Notes: a model not told the origin generated them from the letters alone. 64,000 bases of DNA from Amycolatopsis azurea DSM 43854 (GCF_001995215.1 NZ_MUXN01000003.1:141329-205328), one strand, 5' to 3'; counted from the stretch's first letter, positions 46,051 to 55,723 are shown. Translations and numbers: made by a program.

Positions 46051-47337
46051 TCACGAACCGTCGGAGACCAGGAAGACCTGTTCTGGCGGTTCGACGACGG
46101 CGGGCCGATCCGGCACGGCGGCCGCGAGGGCGGGCTGCCAGCGACGACGCCGTCCCCGGGGCGCGAGCACCGCGATCAGCGTGGCCAGCACGATTCCGCT
46201 CACCGCGGCGACGGTGAGCCACTTCGCGAGCTCCGCCGTCCGCGCGTCACCGGCCTCCCGGTCGAGCCGCGCCTGGTCGGGCGCCGGCGGGACGAACGCG
46301 GGCAGGGCGGCGGGTTTCTGCGGATCGAGCCCGTCGGTCACCGCCCGGTACGGGTCGATCAGCCCGGCGCCGTAGGCGGGACTGCCCTCACCGCCGCGTG
46401 CCGGGGCCGCCGTCGCCACCAGCCGTTGCGCGACCTCGGCGGCGCTCAGGCCGGGCCAGGCCGACCGCACCAGTGCCGCCGTGCCGGTGACGAACGGCGC
46501 CGCGAAACTCGTGCCGTCGACATAGGCGTGGCCCGCCACCCGCGTCGCGGTCAGCACCTTGGCCCCTGGCGCGACCAGATCGACGTACCGGCCGATCTGG
46601 GAACCCTGGATCCGCGCGCCGTCGATGTCCACCGCGCCCACCGCGAGCACGCCGGGATAGGAGGCCGGATAGGACGGCAGTTCGGTGGTCGCGTCCTTCT
46701 GCGCGTTGCCCGCCGCGGCCACCACCAGGACGTCCCGCGCGACCGCGTACGCGACGGCGTCACGGATGACGGCGAAGTCTTCGTGCCCGGCGAGCGAAAG
46801 GTTCAGCACCCTGGCGCCCTGGTCGGCGGCGTACCGGATCCCGTTCGCCACGACCTGCGGATCGATCCGCAGCGATTCGCCCTGGTCGCCGACATCGCGA
46901 TCGCTGATCCGCACCGGCAGGATCCGCGCGTCCGGCGCGACTCCGTGGAAACCGATACCGGGCACCGGATCCGCGGCCACGATCGCCGCGACGCCGGTGC
47001 CGTGCGACACGCAGTCGAACGCGCCGGGATAGCTCCCGGCGAGATAGAAGTCCCGGCCGGGAAGGACTTTCCCCGGCCGCTGGAGCTGCGGGTGGTCCGC
47101 GTCGACACCGGAGTCGACCACCGCGACGAGCACCCCGCCGCCCCGGCTGTGCGGCCACGCCCGTCGTGGGTCGACGACCTGCTGCGCCCAGGGTTGCGCC
47201 TGCACCGCGGACCGTGCCGGTTCCGGGGTGTGACACGCACCGGACGGGGGAGCCGCCAGGGCCGGGGGCGTGGTTCCGAAGAACTGGGCCGTCATGGCGA
47301 GCACGGCGGCCATCGCGGCCACCTGGTTCCGCTTCAC
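46051..47337 (-). CDS. mycP: Type VII secretion-associated subtilisin-like protease, mycosin MycP
   Basis: This 428-residue S8 serine protease has a Sec signal peptide (about 1-28, ending ALAAP), the triad Asp75 (AVVDSGVDADHP), His112 (CVSHGTGVAAIV) and Ser277 (DGTSFAAPFV), a C-terminal TM (about 365-390) and a short basic tail. Mycosins sit on the outer face of the membrane, process ESX substrates and stabilise the machine. GTG 47337 is chosen, with GGGAG 9 nt upstream; it starts 4 bp after the preceding gene. Confidence 0.95.
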   Translation of the reverse strand: MKRNQVAAMAAVLAMTAQFFGTTPPALAAPPSGACHTPEPARSAVQAQPWAQQVVDPRRAWPHSRGGGVLVAVVDSGVDADHPQLQRPGKVLPGRDFYLAGSYPGAFDCVSHGTGVAAIVAADPVPGIGFHGVAPDARILPVRISDRDVGDQGESLRIDPQVVANGIRYAADQGARVLNLSLAGHEDFAVIRDAVAYAVARDVLVVAAAGNAQKDATTELPSYPASYPGVLAVGAVDIDGARIQGSQIGRYVDLVAPGAKVLTATRVAGHAYVDGTSFAAPFVTGTAALVRSAWPGLSAAEVAQRLVATAAPARGGEGSPAYGAGLIDPYRAVTDGLDPQKPAALPAFVPPAPDQARLDREAGDARTAELAKWLTVAAVSGIVLATLIAVLAPRGRRRRWQPALAAAVPDRPAVVEPPEQVFLVSDGS

Positions 47338-47341
47338 TGGT

Positions 47342-48304
47342 TCAGCTCCCGATGGGCTTGCCGTAGTGGTGGAGGATGTCGGTGAGTTGCTCGAACGGTG
47401 CCGAAGCGCCGCCGTCGAACCGGCACCAGACGGCCTTGCGGGCACCGGCACCGAGGAGTTTCACCCGCGCGGCCGGGGTCCGCTGCGCGTGCGCCACGCC
47501 GAAGGCCGAGACCACCTCGTGTCCGAAAAGGACTCCGTAGGGCAGCGCGGGTGGCGCGGGGACCGTGCCGCGCACACCGTGGACCCGGCCGGGATGCGCG
47601 GCGACGACCATGCGCGTCACGGTGCCCGCGCATTCGGCGGCGAGGTCTTCGACGCGGCGGGTGTCCACCGAGCCTGCCAGGGGACCGCTGAGCCGCAGCT
47701 CCTCGACGACGTCTTCGTCCACTTGCGACACCTGAAGCCGCCCCGTCACGCCTTCCCCGGTGATGACCAGTGAGGCGGGCCGCGGCGCCCGGACGAGGCA
47801 ATGAGCCGAAACCTCGGACGCCGACCAGGGTTCGGTCACCGGTTCCGCGACGCCCCAGCCGAGCGGCCCGGCGCCGGTGATCGCCCGCATCGCGATCTCG
47901 GCGCTCCGGCCGATCCGGAGTGGTTCCCCCGCCGGGTAGGACGTGGTGATCCGGACCTCGAGATCCCCGCCGCCCGGCGAATACTCCCGGGGCTCGGGGA
48001 TCGTCGCACCTTGGCCAGGGACGAACCGGAGGCCGTTCCAGGCCAAGGGAAGCCCCAGGAAGCCGTCGCGATACTCACCGAAGTCGTCGCGGACGACCCA
48101 ACCGGCGCGCGCGTCGGCGAGCAGCGACTCGAGCGGGTACGTGAGACCGCTTCGCGTGCCGGTGACCAGTTGCAGGACCCGTCCACTGTCGACGGCGGTC
48201 TTCGCCGCGTCGACCAGCCAGGTCGAAGCGGGCACCACGTCGCGGAACTGTTCGACGACGAGGGCTTCGGACGTGGCGCGGTCGGCGGCGGGATGTCCGG
48301 TCAT
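47342..48304 (-). CDS. DUF6177-like protein of type VII loci
   Basis: This 320-residue soluble protein is of unknown function. It shows QFRDVVPASTWLVDAAKTAV near the start, SGLTYPLESLL, GWVVRDDFGEYRDGFLGLPLAWNG, and a mid-protein WSASEVSAHCLVRAPRP. I associate this pattern with the DUF6177 family found beside actinobacterial type VII genes; it may have a chaperone or EspG-like role, but no similarity to EspG is visible. It overlaps the upstream small gene by ATGA and precedes mycP by 4 bp. Confidence 0.7.
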   Translation of the reverse strand: MTGHPAADRATSEALVVEQFRDVVPASTWLVDAAKTAVDSGRVLQLVTGTRSGLTYPLESLLADARAGWVVRDDFGEYRDGFLGLPLAWNGLRFVPGQGATIPEPREYSPGGGDLEVRITTSYPAGEPLRIGRSAEIAMRAITGAGPLGWGVAEPVTEPWSASEVSAHCLVRAPRPASLVITGEGVTGRLQVSQVDEDVVEELRLSGPLAGSVDTRRVEDLAAECAGTVTRMVVAAHPGRVHGVRGTVPAPPALPYGVLFGHEVVSAFGVAHAQRTPAARVKLLGAGARKAVWCRFDGGASAPFEQLTDILHHYGKPIGS

Positions 48305-48645
48305 CGGCTCGACCACGCCGTTCCGCCGGTGGTGGCGACCAGGGAGGCGGCGAACTCCCGTGCCGCGGTTTCCGCTTCGGGGTCCCCGTCCCGGGCCCGG
48401 CCTTCCACCCACCACACCGGTGACGGCATGTCCACGCCGAGCAGCCGCCGCGTCTCGCCGGGCACCCGGACCAGCCGCCCGCTCTCGATGGCCAGCAGCA
48501 CCCCTCCATCCGGATGCCGCAGCAGGAACAGCATCCGGTCTTCGTCGACGTCCACTTCGGACAGCGGGCTCGCGGCCCGGATCGCCGAGACCAGGGTGTC
48601 GGCATCGGGTTCCCGGCGGCACAGGCCTACCACTTCGAAGGTCAT
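48301..48645 (-). CDS. Small conserved-type protein upstream of the DUF6177-like gene
   Basis: This 114-residue protein is predicted alpha/beta (MTFEVVGLCRREPDADTLVSAI, then LLRHPDGGVLLAIESGRLVRV and SPVWWVEGRARDGDP). AAGGAG lies upstream of ATG 48645. It is coupled to the next gene by ATGA and forms an operon with mycP. It is divergent from the YbaB-like toxin operon. The family and function are not recognised. Confidence 0.65.
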   Translation of the reverse strand: MTFEVVGLCRREPDADTLVSAIRAASPLSEVDVDEDRMLFLLRHPDGGVLLAIESGRLVRVPGETRRLLGVDMPSPVWWVEGRARDGDPEAETAAREFAASLVATTGGTAWSSR

Positions 48646-48783
48646 CCGGTCGGCTCCTTTCTCCATTTCCCATGGTCGTGCGCGAAGCGGCGCGACGAGT
48701 CCCGGTGACAGCAACCGGTCACGCGGCCCCGCGAGACATCCGGCGCCGACAAGCTGGCGAGGACGAGAACAAGGGGAGGTGCC

Positions 48784-49149
48784 ATGGAATCGCCGTTCCC
48801 GCTGGACATGCGGGCCGAGTACGGCCGGATGGCCGACGACATCCGGTCCACCCAAGGGCGGATGGCCCGCATCCGCGCCACCGCCGAGTCGGACGACGGG
48901 CTGATCGGCGTGACCGTCGGCGGCGCCGGTGAGCTCATCGAACTGTGGCTGGACCCGCGGATCTACCGGTCGCCCGATTCGGCCGCACTGGCCAAGGACA
49001 TCACCGAGACCTTCCACCGGGCCGTCGAACGCTCCCAGGAAGAGGTCATGGAGATCGTCGCGGGCTTCCTTCCCGCCGACGCCACCCGCGAGACGACGGA
49101 TCTGCGGTTCGATCCGCTGCTGCACGAATTGGACCGGAGGGTCCGGTGA
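48784..49149 (+). CDS. YbaB/EbfC family protein of the toxin operon
   Basis: This 121-residue protein has a helical N-terminus, a short central sheet (GLIGVTVGGAGELIELWLDPRIY) and a C-terminal helix, typical of YbaB/EbfC-like proteins, which bind DNA or act as small chaperones. In type VII and toxin loci these often precede WXG100-type genes. GGGGAGGTG precedes ATG 48784, and the next gene starts by a GTGA overlap. Confidence 0.78.
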   Translation: MESPFPLDMRAEYGRMADDIRSTQGRMARIRATAESDDGLIGVTVGGAGELIELWLDPRIYRSPDSAALAKDITETFHRAVERSQEEVMEIVAGFLPADATRETTDLRFDPLLHELDRRVR

Positions 49150-49472
49150 GCGGCATCGATCGCGACAAGGACGGGAAGATCGACATGTCTCCCGTGGAGA
49201 CGATGGGGCAACTGAGCCGGCTGCGGGCCGCCGGGGACGTCCTCGAACAGGCTTGGTCGTCGCAGCGGGGCAAGATCGACGCCCCAGGACAGATCGGCGG
49301 CGGCCCGCTCGGCCGTGCCTTCACCGCCTTCTACGCGGAACCGAAGACCGCGGTGGTCGGTGCCATGGACCCGGTCCCGGGTATCTACCGGCAGCTGGCG
49401 GACAACGGCGGCCAGGCGGTGCGGGCCTACGAGGCCACTGACGCCGCCGCAGCCGGCCAGTACGACCGGTGA
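49146..49472 (+). CDS. WXG100-like helical protein of the toxin operon
   Basis: This 108-residue, mostly helical protein (VETMGQLSRLRAAGDVLEQAW, then YRQLADNGGQAVRAYEATDA) opens with DRDKDGKID, which resembles a single EF-hand-like Asp loop. GTG 49146 overlaps the YbaB-like stop. It is followed 13 bp later by the large toxin gene, so it is likely a co-secreted partner or targeting factor. No exact family is assigned. Confidence 0.65.
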   Translation: MSGIDRDKDGKIDMSPVETMGQLSRLRAAGDVLEQAWSSQRGKIDAPGQIGGGPLGRAFTAFYAEPKTAVVGAMDPVPGIYRQLADNGGQAVRAYEATDAAAAGQYDR

Positions 49473-49485
49473 AACCGCCGCGGCC

Positions 49486-52400
49486 ATGACCGACATCGTC
49501 GAACCGGACGGGGATCTCTGGAACTGGGTGGTCCAGAACGGCGGGCAGCCCAAGGAAGCCCTGTGGCCCCTGGACAGCGAGACCGCCGCCGGGAACCTCG
49601 CGACGGCGTGGACGGAATCCGCGAAGGCGTTGCGCGACGCCGTCCAGCTTTCCGACAACGCAGCCGGTGAGCTGCGCAAGGTCTGGACCGACGCCGCCGG
49701 ATTCGAGCTCTACTACGCCATCCACTCCATGAACAACGGTTCGCTCGGCGAAACGGGGATCAAGGAGATGGCGGTCGTGATGGACGGCCTGTCCGGGACC
49801 TGCCGCGAATACGGGGAACTCGTCGTCTCGGCGAAGAACGCCATCCGGAAGAACATCTCCGACAACAACGAGCTCTTCGGCCGGTGCACCAGCTGGGCCG
49901 CGCGGACGGTGTTCGCCATCAAGGTCGCTCACGGGATCGCGACGATGATGAACGACTTCGCGACCAAGGTCGGCAAACCGGCGGGTGGGGAGACAAAGCA
50001 GCCCAAGAAGCCGAAATCGCACGGTTTCTGGGGGAACATCGGCGAGTTCTTCGTCGGTGTCTGGGAGGGTGCCGTCGAGATGTTCGTGGGCTTCGCCGCG
50101 TTGGCGGGCTACAGCGACAGGCACTTCTCGTGGTCCACGTTCGGCCAAGCGTGGAAGGGACTGGGCCAATTCGGCCTGGCCGTGGCGACCTACACGTCGC
50201 CGGCATTGGCGCATCTCGACCAGACCGTCGGCCTCCCGGGTTTCGAACGCGGTGCCATGGGCGACACGCTCAAAGAAGCGGGCAAGGCGATGGTCGCCTG
50301 GGACACCTGGAGCGAGGATCCGTCCCGGGCGGCGGGCAAGGCCACCTTCAACATCGCCAGCGCGGTGCTCGGCACGAAGGGCGCGGGCGCGGCGATCCGC
50401 GGTGCCGGTGCCGCGGCGGCGGGAAGCAAGGTCAGCGCGGTCGCCGCGGTGGGCCGTGTCGCCGAAAAGGCCGGGACGGCGATCACGAAGATCCCCACCG
50501 GCACCGAACTGGCCGCGAAGGCCGCCCGCAAGATCCCCGGCGTCGACTCGCTGCTCGCGAAGGTGGGGCTCGGGCACCCACCGGCCGGGGTTCCGGCGCA
50601 CGCCGGAGACACCCCGCCTCCGCCGCACACCCCGCGTACCCCGGACGACACCCCGCCGACGAATCCGCCGGGGGACCGGACACCGGACGGTCCGCCGCCC
50701 GAGCGGCCGCCGAACCGCCCGCCGGGCGACAAGACGCCGGAACACGTTCCCGACGAGCGGCGCCCCGCCCGGACGCCGGAGGAGCGGACTCCGGACACCA
50801 CTCCGGAGCCCTCGACCCACCCCGAACCCGCGACCCGCCCGGAACCCTCGACGCGGCCCGGTTCCGTCGGCGAGACCATGGAGCAAGGCGCGCGGCACAC
50901 GTCCGGAAAGGACGTTCCCGAGCAGGCTTCTCCCGCCCCCAAAGCGAACGAGGAGGCACCCGCCGCCCCGGCCCGAGAACACGAGGGCACGACGCCGGCT
51001 CGCGCCGAGAACCCGTCCGAAGCCGCCCGCCCCGCCGCCTCCGAAGCTCCCGCGCGCCACGAGGAGGCTCCCGTCCATCACGAGCGGACCAACACCGCGG
51101 AGGGGGATCCCGAAGCGGCAGGGCATCGGGCGAGGGACACGGGCGAGCCGAGGGCCACCATCAACCCCGAGACCGGTGAAGTCCGCATGTCGGACCGGGT
51201 CGATCCGGCCGACACCCGCGAATCGACGGTGCTCCCCGAGGACGAGACCGTCCGGAAAGCGCAGCAGGAGTGGGCGACGGCCGCCCCGGTCCAGCCGAAG
51301 ACGCCGACACAGAAGGCGATCTACACCACGGCCCGCGTCCTCGGACTGGTGCACGTCGGTGAGGACATGGCCCTGGGGCACCACATCACGCCCAGCAGCG
51401 AGCCGCCGACGCCGCATCCGACCAAGGAACCGACGCCGAAGGACAAGGAGAAGACACCCGAGAAGAAGTCCACAACGGACTCCCTGCCGGACGGCGACCC
51501 CGGCCTTCCCCCGAAACGCGACACCACGTTCGTCGACGTGGACCTCGACGCGGGCAAACCCCGTCTTGCCGGGGACCCGGACACGCCGCCTCCGCCCAAA
51601 CCCGAGCCGCCCAAACCCGAGCCGCCCGACCCGACGCCCACCGGACCTCGCGAGCCCAAGCCGGATCCCACGCCTCGACCGGCGGGCGGAGCGGCCGACC
51701 CGCCACCCGCTCGCGGACCCCGGACGCATCGTTCGAACATGTGGGATCCGGCGGCGGAACCGGGGCCGCGCAGGCCCGGTTCGCGGTTCCTGTCGGGCGA
51801 CCCGGTAGTCGACAACGCCCACCGCCGGCGGCCGGAACACCCGATGCGGGGCGGCGAACATCCGCAGCGTGTGGACCCACCCCATACCCCGGATCCGCCC
51901 CGCACCCCGGATCCGCCCCATACCCCGGATCCCGACGTGCCGCCGTCACGCGTTCCGGACGAGGACGTGCCCCCGCCGCCGCGGGACATCGACTCCGCCA
52001 TCAACCCGGAACCGGCGCGGGCACATCCCGACGGCGACGGACCGCACGAAGGCGGCCACCGCGACCACGATGGTGACGACACCGGGGATCAGCACACCCC
52101 GCACGAGGACGCGCACGTCCCCGATGACGCTGGTCCTCCGCCTTACGACCCGGTGCCGGCACCCCGGACGATCCATCCGGACTCACCCGAGTATTCCGAA
52201 CGGTTCGCGGATTGGAACCGTCCGGACGACTCGGCGTTCGAGGGGCCGAGGGAACGACCAGGCGGTCACGATCCGATCGGCTCGCCCAAGGTCATCGACG
52301 ATGTCGAACCTCGCACCAGGAACCGCAAGCTGCACAAGGACGGGATCCCGCAGCCGCTGCGGGGGGAGAAGCCGCTGGCGGCGAACGCCGAGTACGGCGT

Positions 52401-53151
52401 CCGGTACAAGAACGGCGCGAGCAGCCGGTTCTTCACCGACGCCGACGGCAGGGTCACTCACGTCGAGACGACGCTCGCGAACAAGAAGCCTTTCCACAAC
52501 CCTGATCTGCGCCATCCCCTGCAGCCCAACACGCAGTATCGGGTCCCCAACTTCCACGACCCGAGTAAGCATTGGACCTTCGAAATCGGTGCCAACGGGA
52601 AGCCGAGCGCGATGACCGGCGACCCGGTCTTCAAGGGGAAACACGACGACTTCCGTGACAACGCGTCGCAGAACAGGTCGGGTAAAGAAGGGGCGAAGGC
52701 CTACAAGAACCACCCCGTGTACAAGAAGCTGTTCAGCCATGTGAGATGGGCGGGTGGCCATTTCTCGGCGCACGAGATGGGCGGCCCCGGCGAGTACGTC
52801 AACATGCATCCGCAGATGGCCGCTTCCAACAGCGGCCACTACCGGGACGGCTGGATCCATGACGCGTCCTGGCGGGCGCAAGAGGCGGAGCTCGGCAAGT
52901 TCGCCGACGTGCCCGGCCAGAAGATCGAGAACTATCAGGTCCGGATGGAAGGCAGCAGCAACGGTATTCCGGAGAACACGACGATGCGCTGGCAGGAGGT
53001 GGTGCACCAGGTCGACGCCCAGGGCAACGTCGTCCACGGCCCCGACGGGAAACCGATCGAACTCTCCAGGGTGACCAGGCAGCGAGACTTCCCGAATGAT
53101 CCTTCCAAGGTCAATTACGGCCCGGACACCCACTACGGAGCGGACGAATGA
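49486..53151 (+). CDS. Large polymorphic toxin with C-terminal DNA/RNA non-specific endonuclease-like domain
   Basis: This 1221-residue protein is modular. An N-terminal WXG100-like helical domain (about 1-130, with KVWTDAAGFELYYAI) precedes a hydrophobic helical region (about 180-350), a very long Pro/Glu/Arg-rich stalk (about 363-900, with tandem PDPPHTP units near 51888-51935) and a compact C-terminal domain (about 943-1221). The last contains WAGGHFSAHEMGGPGEYVN, MHPQMAASNSG and a final WRAQEAE helix, the pattern of EndoNS_2-type nucleases in polymorphic toxins. Export by the neighbouring type VII system is likely; the next gene is the probable immunity gene. Confidence 0.83.
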   Translation: MTDIVEPDGDLWNWVVQNGGQPKEALWPLDSETAAGNLATAWTESAKALRDAVQLSDNAAGELRKVWTDAAGFELYYAIHSMNNGSLGETGIKEMAVVMDGLSGTCREYGELVVSAKNAIRKNISDNNELFGRCTSWAARTVFAIKVAHGIATMMNDFATKVGKPAGGETKQPKKPKSHGFWGNIGEFFVGVWEGAVEMFVGFAALAGYSDRHFSWSTFGQAWKGLGQFGLAVATYTSPALAHLDQTVGLPGFERGAMGDTLKEAGKAMVAWDTWSEDPSRAAGKATFNIASAVLGTKGAGAAIRGAGAAAAGSKVSAVAAVGRVAEKAGTAITKIPTGTELAAKAARKIPGVDSLLAKVGLGHPPAGVPAHAGDTPPPPHTPRTPDDTPPTNPPGDRTPDGPPPERPPNRPPGDKTPEHVPDERRPARTPEERTPDTTPEPSTHPEPATRPEPSTRPGSVGETMEQGARHTSGKDVPEQASPAPKANEEAPAAPAREHEGTTPARAENPSEAARPAASEAPARHEEAPVHHERTNTAEGDPEAAGHRARDTGEPRATINPETGEVRMSDRVDPADTRESTVLPEDETVRKAQQEWATAAPVQPKTPTQKAIYTTARVLGLVHVGEDMALGHHITPSSEPPTPHPTKEPTPKDKEKTPEKKSTTDSLPDGDPGLPPKRDTTFVDVDLDAGKPRLAGDPDTPPPPKPEPPKPEPPDPTPTGPREPKPDPTPRPAGGAADPPPARGPRTHRSNMWDPAAEPGPRRPGSRFLSGDPVVDNAHRRRPEHPMRGGEHPQRVDPPHTPDPPRTPDPPHTPDPDVPPSRVPDEDVPPPPRDIDSAINPEPARAHPDGDGPHEGGHRDHDGDDTGDQHTPHEDAHVPDDAGPPPYDPVPAPRTIHPDSPEYSERFADWNRPDDSAFEGPRERPGGHDPIGSPKVIDDVEPRTRNRKLHKDGIPQPLRGEKPLAANAEYGVRYKNGASSRFFTDADGRVTHVETTLANKKPFHNPDLRHPLQPNTQYRVPNFHDPSKHWTFEIGANGKPSAMTGDPVFKGKHDDFRDNASQNRSGKEGAKAYKNHPVYKKLFSHVRWAGGHFSAHEMGGPGEYVNMHPQMAASNSGHYRDGWIHDASWRAQEAELGKFADVPGQKIENYQVRMEGSSNGIPENTTMRWQEVVHQVDAQGNVVHGPDGKPIELSRVTRQRDFPNDPSKVNYGPDTHYGADE

Positions 53152-53154
53152 CGA

Positions 53155-53595
53155 ATGACGGATGAGCTGACGACCGGTATCGCGTCCGCGCTGGCGGAGG
53201 CCGCGCCGGACGGCTGGGCGAAGATCAGCCTGGCGGTGTCCGCGACGGTGCTGGCCTACGACTACGCCACGGAAGTCCGGCTGGCCGACGGGCGGAGCGG
53301 GGACATCGACCTGCCCGCCGAAGTGCGCGGTGGGTTTCGTGAACTGCGCACCCGGATGTACGAGGCGGATCGTGGGACCTGGTTCTCGGCGACGCTGGTG
53401 CTGGAGGACGGGGCGCCGCCGCGTTTCTCGTTCGCTTTCGACGAGGACCCGAAATGGTGGCCACCGCTGCACCCGGCCGCCTTCACCCGTGATCTGGAAG
53501 CCTTCCCTCGCGACGAAGCGCACATCCCGCCCTGGCTGCGCGATCTGCTCGGCCAAGGCGCGGAACTCGAGCGTGAACAGGAAAACCGGAGTTGA
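53155..53595 (+). CDS. Candidate immunity protein (YezG/DUF600-like)
   Basis: This 146-residue acidic protein starts 3 bp after the toxin stop. Its C-terminal part reads FSFAFDEDPKWWPPLHP, DLEAFPRDEAHIPPWLRDLL, which recalls the YezG/DUF600 immunity family. By position (directly after the C-terminal nuclease domain) it should neutralise the toxin in the producing cell. Three ATGs lie close together; ATG 53155 is in frame with the conserved part. Confidence 0.75.
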   Translation: MTDELTTGIASALAEAAPDGWAKISLAVSATVLAYDYATEVRLADGRSGDIDLPAEVRGGFRELRTRMYEADRGTWFSATLVLEDGAPPRFSFAFDEDPKWWPPLHPAAFTRDLEAFPRDEAHIPPWLRDLLGQGAELEREQENRS

Positions 53596-53644
53596 GGATT
53601 GGCCGCCTCCGGCGCGAAGAACCAGTGAGGCCCGAGGTTCCCGG

Positions 53645-54901
53645 TCAGGAAGCGCTGACCGGGAACCGCAGTTCGAAGATCGCGCCGCCCTCGTCGGCGT
53701 TGTACACCGCGAGCGTGCCGCCGTGCGACTGGGCGACCCAGCGCACGATGGACAGCCCGAGCCCGGAAGACCCGCCGGTGCTGGCGAACCGGTCGAAGGC
53801 GTCGCCCGCCATCGTGGTGTCGATACCCGGGCCGTGGTCCGCGACGGTCACGGTGCCGCCGGCGACGGTCAGGTGCACGAACGCCTTCGCGCCCGGCTGA
53901 CGGCCGTAGCGCACGGCGTTGTCGAGAAGGTTGCCGATCGCGCGTTGCAGCAGCGCGGGATCGCCGTCGACCTTCGTCGGCGCGGCGGTGACGGTGACTT
54001 CGGCGCCCTCGGTCGCGGTGTCCTCGACCACGCCCACCACCAGCTGGTCGAGCCAGATCGGCTGGATGCTCAGCTGTTCCACGCCCGCGGCGAGCCGGGC
54101 GCGGACGAGCAGGTCGTCGATGATCCCGCCCATCCGCGCGGCGAGGCGGACGGTCCTCGGCAGGAGTTCCGCCGACTGGGCGGGGTTCGTCATCGCGGTT
54201 TCGGCGAGCGCGCGCAGGGCGGCGACCGGGGTGCGGAGGTCGTGCGCGGTCTCGGCGAGCAGGACTTCCTGCTGTTGCAAGGCCGCGGCCGCGGGGCGGA
54301 TCGAGCGGCCGGACAGCAGATGGCCCGCGAATCCCAGGACCGCGACCAGCAGCACGGTGCCGCCGATCACCAGCAGTGTGAACCGCGTGTGCGCGTCGTC
54401 CTCGGCTCCGGTGGGCTGCACCGCGACGACGGCCGCGAACGCCTTGCCGTCGGTGCCGCGCAACGGTTCGGCGCGGACCTTGATCATGGCGCCGTCGGTG
54501 CCCTTCTGATGGCCCTGCACCAGCTTGCCGCCTCGCACGGCTTCGGTGGCGACGTCGTTCAGCAGCTGCGTGCTCATCGGGACACACGTCGCCCGCGAAA
54601 AGTGCGGCTGGAACGCGGGCGCGCCGCCGGGCAGGATCGCGAACTGCGGGCAGCGGTCGTTCAGCACGTCGGTGTTGACCAGCCCGAAGCCGATGGTGCC
54701 GTCGTCGAAGGCGACCAGCCTGCTGACCGAAGACGTGACCTGGGTCAGGGCGGCGTCGATCCGTTCTTCGCCCTGGTCGCCGTCTTCGCTGATGAGCAGC
54801 CACGCGAAGAGGACCAGCCCGGCGGTGTTCATCACGGTGAACAACGCGGTCAGCGTCCAGCGCAGCCTGCGCAGCCGATCGGCCGAGGAGTGGGTGTTCA
54901 C
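53645..54901 (-). CDS. Sensor histidine kinase
   Basis: This 418-residue membrane kinase has TM1 (about 14-37), an extracytoplasmic sensor of about 135 residues with two cysteines (NDRCPQFAI, RATCVPM), TM2 (about 172-195), then a HisKA domain with the phosphorylated His near 220 (ETAHDLRTPVAALRA) and an HATPase domain with an N box (GNLLDNAVRYG), G1 (DHGPGID) and G2 (SGLGLSIV). GTG 54901 overlaps the response-regulator stop by GTGA. It is the only kinase near the two paralogous regulators and could serve both. Confidence 0.93.
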   Translation of the reverse strand: MNTHSSADRLRRLRWTLTALFTVMNTAGLVLFAWLLISEDGDQGEERIDAALTQVTSSVSRLVAFDDGTIGFGLVNTDVLNDRCPQFAILPGGAPAFQPHFSRATCVPMSTQLLNDVATEAVRGGKLVQGHQKGTDGAMIKVRAEPLRGTDGKAFAAVVAVQPTGAEDDAHTRFTLLVIGGTVLLVAVLGFAGHLLSGRSIRPAAAALQQQEVLLAETAHDLRTPVAALRALAETAMTNPAQSAELLPRTVRLAARMGGIIDDLLVRARLAAGVEQLSIQPIWLDQLVVGVVEDTATEGAEVTVTAAPTKVDGDPALLQRAIGNLLDNAVRYGRQPGAKAFVHLTVAGGTVTVADHGPGIDTTMAGDAFDRFASTGGSSGLGLSIVRWVAQSHGGTLAVYNADEGGAIFELRFPVSAS

Positions 54902-55563
54902 CGCGTGCCCAGCCGGTAGCCGAGGCCGCGGACGGCGTGGATCAGTTCGGGTTCCTTCAGCTTGCGGCGCAACCGCTTCACCACCACATCGACCACATTG
55001 GACATCGGATCGGCCTGCGCGTCCCAGCAGTGCTCGATCAGATCCGCCCGCTGCACCGGCAGCCCGGCCCTGGTCAGCAGGTATTCGAGCACCGCGTACT
55101 CCTTGTTGGTCAAGGTGAGCAGCACGCCCGCCCGGCGCACTTCGCGCCGCGCGCAGTCCATCACCAGATCCTCGTGGTGCAGCACCGAGGGCCGGTCGAA
55201 CGCGGACCGGCGGCACAGGTTCGCCACCCGCTCGGTGAGCTCGGCCATCACGAACGGCTTCACGAGGTAGTCGTCGCCGCCGTGTTCGAACCCGGCCACC
55301 CGGTCGGCGAGCGCGTCGCGGGCGGTGAGGAACAGCACCGGCGCCCGCCAGCCCAGCTGTCGTCGCATGTGGACGTATTCGATGGCGTCGCCGTCCGGCA
55401 GCATCCGGTCCAGCACCACGCAGTCGTGATGTGTTCCGCGCAGCAGCCGGTCCGCGGTCGCGATGTCTCCCGCGCCGTCGACGACGAAACCCGCCGAACG
55501 CAGCTGCGTGACCAGCGCGAGCCGCAGATTCTCGTCGTCTTCGACGACCATCACCCGTGTCAT
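54898..55563 (-). CDS. OmpR/PhoB family response regulator
   Basis: This 221-residue regulator has a receiver domain with the acidic pair (VVEDDENL), phospho-acceptor Asp (VVLDRMLP), Thr (FLTARD) and Lys (YLVKPF), plus a C-terminal winged helix (TNKEYAVLEYLLTRAG to LIHAVRGLGYRLG). ATG 55563 is chosen, with GAGG 6 nt upstream; the frame also has TTG 55566. It is in an operon with the histidine kinase and is paralogous to the regulator at 58036. Confidence 0.95.
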   Translation of the reverse strand: MTRVMVVEDDENLRLALVTQLRSAGFVVDGAGDIATADRLLRGTHHDCVVLDRMLPDGDAIEYVHMRRQLGWRAPVLFLTARDALADRVAGFEHGGDDYLVKPFVMAELTERVANLCRRSAFDRPSVLHHEDLVMDCARREVRRAGVLLTLTNKEYAVLEYLLTRAGLPVQRADLIEHCWDAQADPMSNVVDVVVKRLRRKLKEPELIHAVRGLGYRLGTR

Positions 55564-55723
55564 CAAAACCTCATGTTCGGACAGCGAAAGTGGACGCGTG
55601 CAGTTCCGCGGTGCCCCTGAACGCTAACGCGTCGGACGGCCTCGCCCGCCCGGACGGCGGAGAACTGGCATGAACAGGACGTCGTCGGCGGCACCGCGCC
55701 GGGGGAAGAGGGAGGTACCTGCG

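Noticed and set aside
49487..51921. Alternative long frames on both strands across the Pro-rich stalk of the toxin
   Set aside because: They are compositional shadows of CCG-rich DNA; only the + frame links a WXG-type head to a nuclease-like C-terminus.
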